A program made the position numbers and the translations under genes. Source: Rhabditoides inermis (lineage: Eukaryota; Nematoda; Chromadorea; Rhabditida; Rhabditidae). From it: a stretch of DNA of 64,000 bases. The stretch lies in the NCBI GenBank assembly GCA_963966185.1, contig CAWZYM010000002.1:62001-126000 (forward strand). Reading direction: 5' to 3'. This document shows, piece after piece, positions 1-14,017 of this stretch; the stretch's first letter is position 1, and each line of letters begins with the position of its first letter. Below the pieces are notes generated by a model. The model was not told the DNA's origin. It did no database searches and saw nothing but the letters and a program-made list of their open reading frames with translations.

Positions 1-2448
1 CTGCCATCCAGTGGCGCAATCCGATGATATGGCAACTCGCTCATTTATGACCAGGGAATAGACTCGTAACCCCCGGATTCCTTTGAATCGGAAGCCTGCC
101 TGGCTCTCTCGCATGGCCGTGTTCTCTCGCCATCTCTGCCCCCAGCTCGTAAATAATCGCTTCGCAGCTCGCAACCATCAGCCACCGTCTGCGCAAATGT
201 GTGTGTATTGTCCAAGTTAAAAAAAAAACTTACACCAGTTTTTGCTGGTCGTGAAATGGTCAGCGCAGGGGCGAGAGAGCGCGCCGCGCCGGGAGAGCCG
301 ACCGCGCGCTCCTTCTTCATATTGAAACTAGGTATGATCGGGTGTAATCGAGAGAGAAACTCTTTTCCGTCGTCGCTCGTCGTCGTCTCTACAATGCTTG
401 CGCGCGCGTACTGATCAGCTACGAGAATGAACATGGATGAAAGAGAGTGATGCAGACAGACAGCGATGTCCTCTACTTTCTCCCCACGGCCTGTCGAGGT
501 AGAGCGATTAGTGCGGGTGGTAAATAATGTCTTAGTTATCTCGGCGCATCTCTTCCGGCCGATTGCGATCCGCTGAGGATTGCGTGCATACACAAATCAG
601 CTGATCAATCAGCTACCGCTAAGGGAGGTCGGAGAGGTTGTGGGGGGATGTTGAAGGTAGGAACATATATTCAACATTTCCAATCCCTGCTCAACCATTC
701 TCACGTATCGGTATCACGTCGCCCGAATCAAGGACGTTTTTGTTGGTTCTTCCATCTTGGGAAATAGTGTGTTACATGAGTGGGTGCGAAAAACGAAACA
801 GAGACACGTCTCATCTCATCTCTCGCGAACTGAGAGTATATTGGTATTTCAATCGGACAATCTCCCATCATCTATCTGTCCGTCTTTCTCCGTCTACCCG
901 CCGCTCTCTCGCCAAGCGTCTCGATTCTGTTGAAAGAGAGATCATTTCGATTCACCCCTTCTCACCTACACCCAACACACACACTCACATTCCTTGTCCC
1001 CATCTCTGTTTGTTTGATCAATCAAATCAAAATCTCTGTGTGCGAACTTGCAAAGAAGTCTCTCTCTTTCTCGCGCTTCCCCTTCTGCTTTCGCCACCCG
1101 GGAAGACGAGTGATACGATAGCCACTCTACCGCCGCCCGCGCACAAAAACTAGTCGATATTTGCACAGATAGAAGCGATCAGTGAAATCGACCACGAACA
1201 CGGATTTCCATGCATCCCGTCTCGCTTCTTTTCCACGTCGCGTCGGCTGGATGCGACGGTAGTGGATGGCCCTTGGGCGGTGCGCAACAAAGCCGCACAT
1301 TTCGCCCGGGACACCACTCCAGGAGTCATTGGCTTCTCCTTTGTTCGGTGGAACGCGACTTGCCTGGGGGTGATTGTGGCACGCGCGGCGTCTCTCACAA
1401 GCAGAGTGTGCCCGCCGGGGTGGTGGCGGAAGTGGCTTGATTCAATTAGGTGTGCCCGCCGGGCTCTGCGCACCTCGCCATTGTTCCGCACTGTACTCGT
1501 CACACAGTTGACAAGCGAACAATAGACGGGACACGTGTCCGAACATATGCCTGGGAGCCATAGTCAGCTTACGCCGAACAACTAAACACAACTCCGAACA
1601 CTGATGTAAACACGAAATGTGATCATAACAGTGCCTGTCCGTATGTGCCAGCGTGAGGTATGGGAGACAATATTGTGGGAGTCATGTTGCACATTGGTTC
1701 TATCCATGTAAACAGTGGGGGTGGAATAAGGGGTGAGCGGACACAGATTTGGCGCGATCACCCACCACCACCACTACTCGAGTATCCATTACACAACACG
1801 AGAGCGCGCACTGTCTCCAGATGACACGCTCCCATTGTGAAGCTGGCTCGTTCTCTCGTGCTATGTAATCTGGCAGTGATACCGGTAACCCGACACCCCC
1901 ACTACCACTGTAATGAGAGTAATGATGTCAGTGTATGTGTGGGAGAAGAGTGCAGATGACACACTACGAAAGAATGACGGACCACTCGGCTGGAAGACGG
2001 GACCCGTCATTCCGTCAATCAGGGACGGTGTTGTCGCGCCGTCGCATCTCAAAACACGCGCCGCCACAACACACCTTGTTCATCTACAATCTACAGTAAT
2101 CCTAATCCGACGAGTCAAGGCTGTATAGTCGGCGGGTCTGAACAGTGGACAGTGTATACAAGGGATGACGATCACCGTCCGAACACTGAACACGCGCGCT
2201 GTGTAAATGGCGGTCGTAAACCGTCATTAGACGCGTGTCGACATTTACAAACTGCTCTGTCGTCCAGTGTGGTTACGACTCGCTGAGTATCCTGTTCCAC
2301 TCATATACGACCACCTTCTTTTGAATGGACCGAGGGATGCATGTGGGATGCGCGGTCTGCCAGGCACTCCAAACAGCCACGTGATTGTATCCGGGCAACA
2401 GCGCCGAGACTCTTCTAGGCAGCGCGCACTCGCATTCACATCGCACAC
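1..2448. other. No supportable gene; mixed low-complexity sequence
   Basis: I looked on both strands for exons with matching splice phases or a recognisable domain and found none. The open frames here are short and have unconvincing composition. A pyrimidine-rich stretch lies at about 890-1090, and a short phrase (gtgtgcccgccggg) occurs twice near 1405-1460. The last few hundred bases are the likely upstream region of the gene that starts at 2449. Confidence 0.5.
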
Positions 2449-4111
2449 ATGGAGCAGCCACGCGGCAAGAGCAAGACGCGCTACAAGGCCAAGGTGAGCA
2501 CGTGTATTCTGTATTCAAATCTCCTCGCCTCTGCCATCCATCACAATGAGTGCACACGTGTCGTTTATGATTTACAGTCTTGCACAGTCGTCCTCGCAAT
2601 GACAAACTCGCCTATATCCACTAGCAGCTGATCCGGGCACGCGTGTCCAACCGGAAACAGCTGACTCCAACAATACCCCCAGACTCATCAACACCAGATT
2701 CGAGTGACGTCACAATCATTACCCGCTGCCACTGTTTACATCACTTATGATACAGCGCCCGGTTGCACAACAACGACGAGGTGTCTGTTGCTGGTGCGAG
2801 AGTGACCTTTGTGACTTTGTCTTTCGGATCCGGAGGAAGATTCACAGGGGCGACATGTGTGAGTGATTGGGGGACCGGGATCTACACGTGTTCGACATCC
2901 ATTCGAGTGGATATGAGAGCGCCGCACTCTCACATACAACAGATGAGACATGCGGCGTGTGATGGGAAACACTTGTTCCGCAACCGACACTCGGTGTTGC
3001 AATATCCTAACATTTTGAGGGATCAGCATCTGAATTGTTCGGATTCGGGTACATTAGGAATCGCTATAGACAGCAGGATATGTGCCGTCTCAGTCTGCCC
3101 ATCTGTTGAGAATACTAAACACCGGATCTCTGCAGTGGGTGTCAGTGGGTGTGGTATGGGAACAGTGGTGCGGAAGACAGTGAACTGATTACTGATTTCG
3201 ACTTGTATGAGTGATAGACATTTATCTCGGAACAAAGCAATGGGTACAATGTTCATTTAGCGCCTGGAAGGATCGGATGAGCTCGTGTTCGAGCTGCAGC
3301 CAGTGAAGAGAGGGACTATTCCATTGAACGAACGGCCGCCGTGGAATGATGGTGAGTCACCTTCACCTACCACATACCACAAAAGATCACTACTGAACAA
3401 GGATGAATCATCTATTAAATCATAAGCCGCTCCCTCGCGAGTGCCATCTATCATGAAGAGCTTCTATAGGCGCGTTCAGTTTCTTCGAAAACTCCATTTT
3501 CTTGGAAAACACTAAACTGCCCCTATTTTATCAAATGTCCAGATTCCCCTTCGCTGCGTATCTCTTCAACAATTCTGTGAAAAGGGCTTCCAACCAAAAT
3601 ATTGGTAGGGTATCGAAAGCGTGTTTGAAGAGACTGAACGCACATCTTTTTCTTCTCTCTTGAAACATCTCCTTTTTTGAAGTCAGTCTCTGGGAAACAG
3701 CTCTTCCAAACGTCTTCGAGACACACTTGTTGTGTTTCCTTGGCAGTTTGGATGGAAGAGAGCCAGCAATATTTTAGACACACGAATCGAGGGCTACGAG
3801 AATGTAGACGAGAACGGCAGAATCCGACGTACGTGGGAGGAGCTGCGACGCAAGGGGGAGAATCAGGTATGGTAACATAGGTATACTATACTTATACTGT
3901 ATAATAAATTCATATGCAGTTATGAAAAAAGTATTCACAGATTCAAGATATTACTCTTTGCGGAGGGGGTTACCTTTACTTTATGAAACTAGGTAAGCGT
4001 ACAAGAGACATGTACCGTACACCAGCACCATAAAATACGAACCCGGAAAACACTCACCATTTTTAGGAGGCGCTCACTCAGACGTGGTGCGACTCGCTGC
4101 GCAACACCTGA
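2449..4111 (+). CDS. Small basic/acidic protein of unknown function, 5 exons (one uncertain)
   Basis: Predicted exons are 2449-2493, 2628-2708 (uncertain), 3261-3351, 3778-3866 and 4077-less 10, that is 4067-4111, giving about 116 aa. It opens with a lysine/arginine-rich segment (MEQPRGKSKTRYKAK), then an acidic segment (RLEGSDELVFELQPVKRG), a short motif IPLNERPPWND and a charged C-terminus (RRTWEELRRKGENQ, then EALTQTWCDSLRNT and a stop). Phases close across the last three exons: AAT GAT G joins AC ACA, and CAG joins GAG. Exon 2 has a good acceptor, but its only in-phase donors (GTCACA or GTGTCC) are poor, so it may be misplaced or incomplete. There is no signal peptide or membrane segment; the basic start could be a nuclear signal, which is inference. 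I do not recognise the family. AATAAA follows at 4143. The gene converges on ERH, with stop codons about 260 bp apart. Confidence 0.6.
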
Positions 4112-4142
4112 AACGCCCGTACCAAACCCCTCCTTCCCGACG

Positions 4143-4148
4143 AATAAA
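4143..4148 (+). terminator. Poly(A) signal of the small plus-strand gene
   Basis: AATAAA lies 32 bases after the TGA stop, a normal distance for a short 3' UTR. Confidence 0.6.
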
Positions 4149-4211
4149 ACGGAGATATCCAATCGTTGCAAACGTCTTCACCACACCAAAACGCGCGCGC
4201 ACAGCACAATA

Positions 4212-4217
4212 TTTATT
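4212..4217 (-). terminator. Poly(A) signal of ERH
   Basis: AATAAA on the minus strand, about 160 bases after the ERH stop. With the opposite signal at 4143, the two convergent transcripts end within about 100 bp of each other and their 3' ends may overlap. Confidence 0.5.
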
Positions 4218-4373
4218 CGTTATTCCACAAAGGTTACCCATACTGCGCCCATAGTACAAAAATGAGAAAATACGTTGTTAAAATGGTGTGAGGATGCGCG
4301 TACAAACGTGGGGGGATATGTGAGATGCAAATGAGAAAGTGGCTGTACTTGCCGGTCGCGCCGCGGAAGCAGC

Positions 4374-5114
4374 TCAGTTTCCGCCGGCCTGGTTGCGCAG
4401 CAGGGCGAAGATCTTCTCCTTGATCCAGTCCTTGTTGTGCGGCACGTACTGAGCAGACTCCTAGAAAATAATGGGTGACCAACCAACGTTCCGCTCAATT
4501 ATCGAACCAACAATGAAAATTATATCTAACCAGCCAGAACTTGTACAACCCCTATCTGTGAGAAGACGAAGAGGAAAGTGGTTTCTTATTTTATATTTTT
4601 GAAATATTCAACTATATTTGATATATTCACGTTTCAAATATAAATACGAAATTGTACAAATCCCACCTGTGAGAATACGAGGAGGGAGAGGTCGGCGAGC
4701 TTGTCGATGAACTCGAACAGGTGCGAGATGTCGTACGTGATCGACGTCGAGTGCGGGTTCTGCTTCTTCAGAAACTCCTCGTAGATCTTGCACACACCTT
4801 TAATAGAGTAATAAACAATGAATTATCGGTACTTTGAATACATGGTCTCGTAATCGACACTTTGAGCTACCCACCGGATGAGCCGCTATGGGGAGAAATA
4901 GAACACTAAAACGTTGTACATTCCGCCCGACTTTTTAGTTTGTGTTATACCTGTTTTGTATTACGTCTGCATGAATGAACCATTATTAATATTATAAAAG
5001 TGCATTAATAAAGAACCAACCTTCGAGACACTCGTGAGTGGTCTCGTAGTCGGACCAGGTGCGCGAGTCGGCGCGGCTCGTCGACTGCAGCAGCAGGATC
5101 GTGTGCTGGTTCAT
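4374..5114 (-). CDS. ERH: Enhancer of rudimentary homolog (ERH), complete, 3 exons
   Basis: Exons run 5114-5021, 4797-4667 and 4460-4374 and encode 103 aa; the family is usually about 104. Phases close exactly (GAA G joins GT GTG; CAG joins GAG). The start is MNQHTILLLQ, followed by RTWSDYET, then GVCKIYEEFLKK, then SITYDISHLFEFIDKLADLS, then NKDWIKEKIFALLRNQ near the C-terminus, all in the order and spacing of animal ERH. ERH is a small conserved dimer-forming nuclear protein that partners RNA-processing factors (family knowledge). The conserved NKDWIKEKI core makes this more canonical than the diverged paralogues known in some nematodes. The first intron upstream of exon 3 carries a partial copy of the exon 2 donor region at about 4535-4575. 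Confidence 0.95.
4461..4666 (-). repeat. ERH intron 2 with a partial copy of the exon 2 donor edge
   Basis: Plus-strand 4540-4575 reads gtacaacccctatctgtgag..., and the real exon 2 edge at 4654-4690 reads gtacaaatcccacctgtgag.... The copy spans the exon end, the donor site and the start of the intron, with several substitutions. It is one of many such copies in this window. Confidence 0.6.
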
Positions 5115-7153
<2,039 letters not shown>

Positions 7154-7732
7154 TCACTTCTTCTTCATCTTGGTCTCCTTCTTCAGATTCTTGAGGGCTG
7201 GCGACATTCCAATAGACTGCTGCATCGGTCTGCAACACACCACATCAACACATAACCCACACACCAGTGTTATCCCACTCATTCCACTATGGTTATCGAC
7301 TACGTGGACAATCAACCGAGAGCGAGAGGCGTGAGTCGGGAGAGCGCAGACGACACACAGACACTCACTACACGCATCTCACCACACCTCTCTCCGTCAC
7401 TCCTCATTCTCCGAAGAGGACGACGACCATGACAGGCTGAATATGCAACTGGCATCGACGAAGAGAGAGAGAGAGAGAAAGATCCATTCCTCCCTTCCCA
7501 CAGTCCCACAGAGAACAACAGGAAAGGAGAGAGAGAGCGAGAGCGAGAGGGAGAGAGAGTGACTCACGAGGTGCGCGCTTCGCTGGCGCTGCGCATACTG
7601 GGCGCGTGGGCGAGGCGCTGTCCGGTGGGGGTCGTCTCTGTAGCCCCCGTCCCGCCTCGCTGCTGCTGCACCGCCAGCACACGCCACTTCTCCGCCAACT
7701 CGCGCTCCGCCTCCTCCTGCCGTGCCTGCAAG

Positions 7733-7781
<49 letters not shown>

Positions 7782-9739
7782 GTCTATCCACCCCTCTATC
7801 TCCCACAGGAATCCAATCAGCCAATCACCCGACATCAAACTCATAATTCCACCACAATCATACAGAGACGAATCTCTCACTCTCCCTCCCTCTCTCTCCT
7901 CCCCCTCCCTCCCTCCCTCCCCCTCCCCTCACCGCCGTCTGCTGCATCTGCTCCCGCTCGCTCTCCATACTCATCTGCTGCACGCGCAGGCTGCTCTCCA
8001 GCTCGCGCAGCTCCTGCTCCTTCTTGCGCAGCGCCTCGACGGTGCGGCTCTCGGCCGCCGGCGCCGACATGGCCTGCTCCCGCGCCGCCGCACTCTCCAG
8101 CATCGAGATGCGGATCACGTTCAGCGCGTTCTGGAGAAAGAAGACAATAACTCATCATATGTTGAGATGTGATGTTCAGCCGATGTACCGCGATAGAAAC
8201 AGTTTATTCCGATGTTTCGCCTTTATGGTATCATCAGGTAAAGCATTACCTACAATCATCATATAATACTCAATTAACTTTTTGACAAATTTTGTGGAAG
8301 ATTTCAAAATGTTCTCCCACTTTGATCATTTTTTGCTCTGTGAATGAAAGCTCGATTTCATGTGGTTTTTGACCCCGCCTGGGAGTCAATACTATTGTCA
8401 CGATGAAATCGTTTTTCGCGGAATCGCAGACATGATCTGATCTGTCGCTGCTCAGATCACGATTCTCTGATCTACTCCACAACGCGCTACGCACGTTGCA
8501 AGATGGTAGAAACATTTTTCTCGACCATCTTGCAAGCTGCTTAATAAATACAACCCCTACCTGGTGCTTGAGCATCTCCGCATCCCTCCGCATCTCGACC
8601 ACCCTGCGCACGAGACGGGACGAGGCGCGCCGCCGCTTCCTCTGCTCCCTCTGCCCCTCCTCCTCCTCCACCTGCTGCTCCGTCTCGCTGTCGCTGCTCC
8701 GGTCCAGCACTATCTCGCGGCCGCTCTCCTCCTCCTCCTCCTTCTCCACCTCAGCTTCCCGCGGAGACGTCAACTTCGGCACGGTCGTGTGGCGACGCAT
8801 GCTCAGAGGCTCTGCAAGACACTCAATTCATATCTATCACATATCAAACTCTATTAAATATTTAGTCTACTCATGAGTGTCGTGCGTCGTGCCATTAACT
8901 CATTCATTCACTGCTCATTAAAAAAGAAGCCACACATCGAAACGTGCCCCGTCCTCGAAACGTGCCCCGTCCTTCACACGCATGTCTCTTATTGCGTACG
9001 CGGTTCCCTCCCCGCACTCCTCCTCAGCCACCTCCAGGCACCGGGGGGCGGGTGTCATGCTAGACTTCGGATTCCTATCAAATGCCAAGTTCCCAACTTT
9101 TACGAGACATTTCCATAACATTTCATATTATCTTTCAACACCATACTATACCTACACGTCAGTTTTGTGTGGCGCAGTTATCTTGACTGTAATAAATTAT
9201 TATTATTATCTCCACTCACTGTTGGCGTCCTTGCCGGCGCCGGTTCCATGGAACGTGTTGATGCGCCGCGGCAGCTGTCCGCCGCCCGATGCGCCCGCCC
9301 GGGACGAGTCGGAAGAACAGTCGTCCTCCTCAGCCAGAGCCAGCTGGACATGTTCCGTTCAGTTCAATTCACGCGTATCTATGTCCGTTCCAAAAACAAA
9401 AACAAAAACAATCCTACTCCTCAGCCAGAGCCAGCTGAAGATGTTCCGTTCAGTTCAATTCACTTGTATCTATGTCCGTTCCAAAAACAAAACAAAAACA
9501 ATCCTACTCCTCAGCCAGAGCCAGCTGAAGATACCGAATTACAACCGATTGTTTTCTTCAGATTTGCTTTCTGCTTCCAACACTTTCTATTACCCATTTT
9601 GGTTCAATCCACCATCACTGTCCATGATAGTTTAGTATTTCTGTATTCTTCAAAGATTCACCTCCGCCCGATCGTCAAAGTAGTTCCACAGGTCCTGGTC
9701 GCGCTCCATCGTGCACAGATCCACCACTGAAAATACGCA

Positions 9740-9785
<46 letters not shown>

Positions 9786-12700
9786 TCTCTCCCCCCTCCC
9801 TCCCTCTCCTCTCCCCCTCCACTCACGTTTGTTCAACGGCGTTGTCCTGGCCGCCTTGAGGTCTCGGAAACGGTGCTGCACGGCCTGTCTGATGTCCGCA
9901 GGCACCTCTCCTCGCGCGGCAAAGGGAGACGAGGCAATGTGCGCGCGGAGCTCGTCGAACCACTGCATACGCTGCAGCACCCACTCCGCCACCCGCGACT
10001 CTTCCGCCGTGCGCGCGTCTGCAAGGGAGACGACGTGTAAACAAACAAACAATCAAAACAACAAAAACAAACAACACATACCGAACATCTCATTCAGCCG
10101 CTTCATCCACTCGGCCTCCTCCTTTCGCCGCCGACTCTGCTCCGCTTCCCTCTCCTTGCGAATCTTGGACGAGATACTCTCCTCGCTCTTCTTCGACAAG
10201 CGAACTGCAATCGAAATAGGAAAGTTGGACAGACTCGACTATCCCAATAGCAGACAGCAGAGGCCCGCATTATATCGGCCCGCCCTAGCAGTAATAGCGC
10301 AGATGCCAAGCACTCCCAGCAGTCGCATGCACATTCTCGACAACGTCTTTCATAAAGGTAAAGGTACACTTTATTCTTTACAGATCACTCGCGCTTTGCT
10401 TCCTCTTCGTCTTCAGTCGCATTTTCGTATTCAGACACCTCCTCCTCCTCCTGCTCCTTCTCCTCCTCCTCCCTCACTCCAAACACACTGTCGAGTGCTA
10501 TTGCCACAGTGCCTCTCCGCCTCATAAGCCTCTCCCCTCCTCCTTCTCCTCCCAGCATCTTTCCATCGCCACTCCCTCTTCTCTCCGACCATGTGGCGAA
10601 CGCGTCTTTCTTTGGCTTCCTGCCCACTTTCTTATTGTACGAGAGGGAGAGCATTGCTATCCGCACCGCTAGCCGAGCCCACTCCGCCTCATCTACACAT
10701 CACATTTACAAGAGCCAAAAAGTGTGGGCAGTCTCTTCGAAGTAGGCCGTCAAAACGCAAACTCGATCTACAGAGGGCTGATAGGACTACAACTTCGTTT
10801 CAGAAAGCGCTTCGAAGAGACTGACCACTACTCGACGATAGTAGGGAGGAAGTGCACATGGTAAGAGCTGCTGCGTTCCTACCACATGTACTTCCTCCCT
10901 ACTATCCTGCTCCATCCTAGTAGAAAGAAAGTGCACCGGAACAGCTCTCGCAGTTCCCACCACATGCACCTCCTCCCTACTACCCTACACTCCCTCCGCT
11001 CCCCCCACCCCCCACTCACCCTTCTTGGGCGCATTAGCAATGGCCGCCTCGAGACTGCGCGTCCACTTGAGCTTGTCGGGCTTGTTGCGGAACTCGATCT
11101 CCATCAGGATCGGCTCGCCGCGAGAGATCAGCAGGAGGGACTGGAACGGGACAACTCATTAACTTGTAAGGTTTTGTATTTCTGTTCAAGTGATATTTAA
11201 GGTGCGGTCAGTCTTTTCGAAACATCCCTTCAAAACGCCTTCGGAACACGCTGTGTGGTCGTGTTTCGAAGAGACTGACCGCTACTTTAGAGACACGTGA
11301 TCACCATCTCTATCCCTCAACACACCTTGCTCCTCTCGAGGTCGCGGAGATGGAGCACATTCACCGGGAACACCGACTGGCCCTGCGGCGAGAAACGTCT
11401 CTCTCTCTCCCTCCCCCTCCCTCTCTCTCTCTCCCCCCCCCTCTCTCTCCCTCCCTCCTCCCTCCCCCCTACCTGCGGCAGGAACGCCATCTTGCCGTTG
11501 CTGCTCTTCTTCTGCAGGCAGACGAGAATATCGTCAAACAGAATCAGCAGAACTGAAAAACAAACGAATCAAATGTTACAAATAAACAAAACTAGCAAAC
11601 TTTAAAAAGGCCACAGCCGCCACAACACAGGGGGATGCATAGATGCATGTTGCCTAGTGATCTGACCACAGACAAGGCAGACAAACCGTGTCTACTCTAT
11701 ACTCTCCACACAAACACAAACTCATAGAGAGGGTGGGGTGAGTGAGGAATGCGGAGGAAAGAGTTGCCTGGTTGTCTCTCAACACAGGATGCTAGGTGGG
11801 GATGTGAGGGAAAGGAGACTGCCCCTCTCAACTCTCAACACAGGATACACATGGGATGCGGGAGTAGAAGAAGGGGCAACTGACTGTCGACTCGTCGTTG
11901 CTGCCGCTGCTCCGCCACCCACTTACCCATCGTCTGCGAACCCGCTGAAACCACCAAGCACTCCCAAACACGTATGGTTAGAAGGAGAACGTTACCCAAA
12001 CATGGTTAGACGAAGAAAGTTACCCAAAACTTGGTTAGGAGAAAACAGTTACTCATGGTTAGCCGAAAAAGAGATGGACAGGTAGACACCCAGACACGTA
12101 TGGTTACAAAGAAACAGTTACCCAAACATAATTAGAAAAGAAATAGACACCCAGACACGCATGGTTAGAAGGAAACAGTAACCCAGGGTTAGAGGGAGAA
12201 GAAATAGACAGATAGACACCCAGACACGTATGGTTAGAAGGAAACAGTACAGTTTGCCAGAAAGACGATCGAGAAACCAATCCATAGTTCACAGATGCAA
12301 ACATGGTTAGAAGGATAAAGGAAAGTACTCCCAGACATTGCTAATAATTGAATGCATACACAAACGGTCAGATGGAGCTGCCATACAATGAAAGACACAA
12401 ACAGTTGAAAACAACGTATATCATCTAAAATTTGTGTTTCTCCCAGCGCTTAGCCCCCGTGGTATACCGTATGCACTTGTTGTATAGTCAGGACTCAGGA
12501 TATAGCGATTCTGGACAAATGATTGATTGATCATATAAAACAAACGAAAAGAAGACGACGCACCGTTCTGGTTGTTCTTGAGCTGCTTCATGACCACGTC
12601 TCCAATGCACAGGATACGACGCTGGCTGTCCGGCGAGCCGTCGCCGTTCAGATCGCGCACCTACAAAATCCCCTCTCTCTCTCTCTCTCTCCTTCTCTCT

Positions 12701-12797
12701 CTCCCTTTCCGCGCTCGCTCTCTCCCTCCCTCCCCTTCCTCTCTCCCTTCCCCCTCCCTCCTTCACTATCTCTCTCCCTTCCTCCCTCCTTCACTAC

Positions 12798-12851
<54 letters not shown>

Positions 12852-13944
12852 TCTCCCCCCTCTCCCTCTCCACCCACCCCAAACGGCACGGCCATCGTCG
12901 CATCGTTCTCTGCCAGCAGATAGATGGTCGTCTTGGTGGCCGGATCCAGCTGAGAGCACGCCTGAACACAAAGTTGTAAAAATTGCGGTCAACCTCTGAA
13001 AGCCATTCGGGAGTTCTCATGGAACTCAATTCCAAAGGCGATTATGGAGTGTTTCAAGATGGCCACAACAAACAATACGGGAAGTCAAAATATATACAAA
13101 TCCTTTTGACTTTACCAATAGCTATATTAAAAACACACTGATTCTGATGTAAGTCAGTGAACGATAGTAGTGAAAAAGTGAGGGAATCAACCAAACAAAC
13201 AAACAAATAAACAAACAACTCACGTCCTTCCACGCGCGCACCATGTGGCTGACGGACAGGCCGTGGTCGATGCGGGAGGCAAAGTAGCGGGCGGACAGGC
13301 TGGCAGCCTCCGTCGACGCCGACACCCCGCCGCACGCAGACTCCTAGGAATCTCTTCTCTTCCTCCTCTCTCTCTCTCCTCCCTCTCTCTCTCTCTCTCT
13401 CTTTATCTCTCTATCTCTCCTCTCTCCCACCCTCTCTCTCTCTCTCTCCTCTCTCTGTCTCCACCACCTTCTCCCACTCTTCCACTAATACCGAGTCTAC
13501 AACTACCATCGACCAATCGATTCCACTCACATATTTGGCCATCGTGTCGATCATGAGCTGGTACTTGGTGGGGCGGCCGATGATCAGGTTGAGCAGCGTC
13601 TTGAACTCGTACCGCTTGTACATCGGCTCCTCGGCGCGCTTCTGCAAACAGTATCTTCTGTTTAGCCGGAGGTTGAATTCGGAATCGGAATCTTTCTAGT
13701 CGAGATCGAGATTTGAGAACAATATCGAGAACACGTGAACTATCAAAACATAAAACACAATAACTGTATCACACGGTCTTCCACAAATCCCACGCACCTT
13801 GATAAAGTTGGCGAAGCGCGCGTTGCGGTAGATGAGCTCCTTGTACACCACCTCGGCTCTTTCCTTCATCGCGCCGAACGTGGTGTAGGCGTTGATGGCG
13901 ACTTGCGAGTGCGCGCCAGCCTCGCCCAGCTGGAAGAGAGAGAC

Positions 13945-14017
<73 letters not shown>

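Noticed and set aside
638..1525. Several overlapping open frames of 60-170 codons
   Set aside because: Composition is not protein-like, no splice phases link them, and no domain is recognisable.
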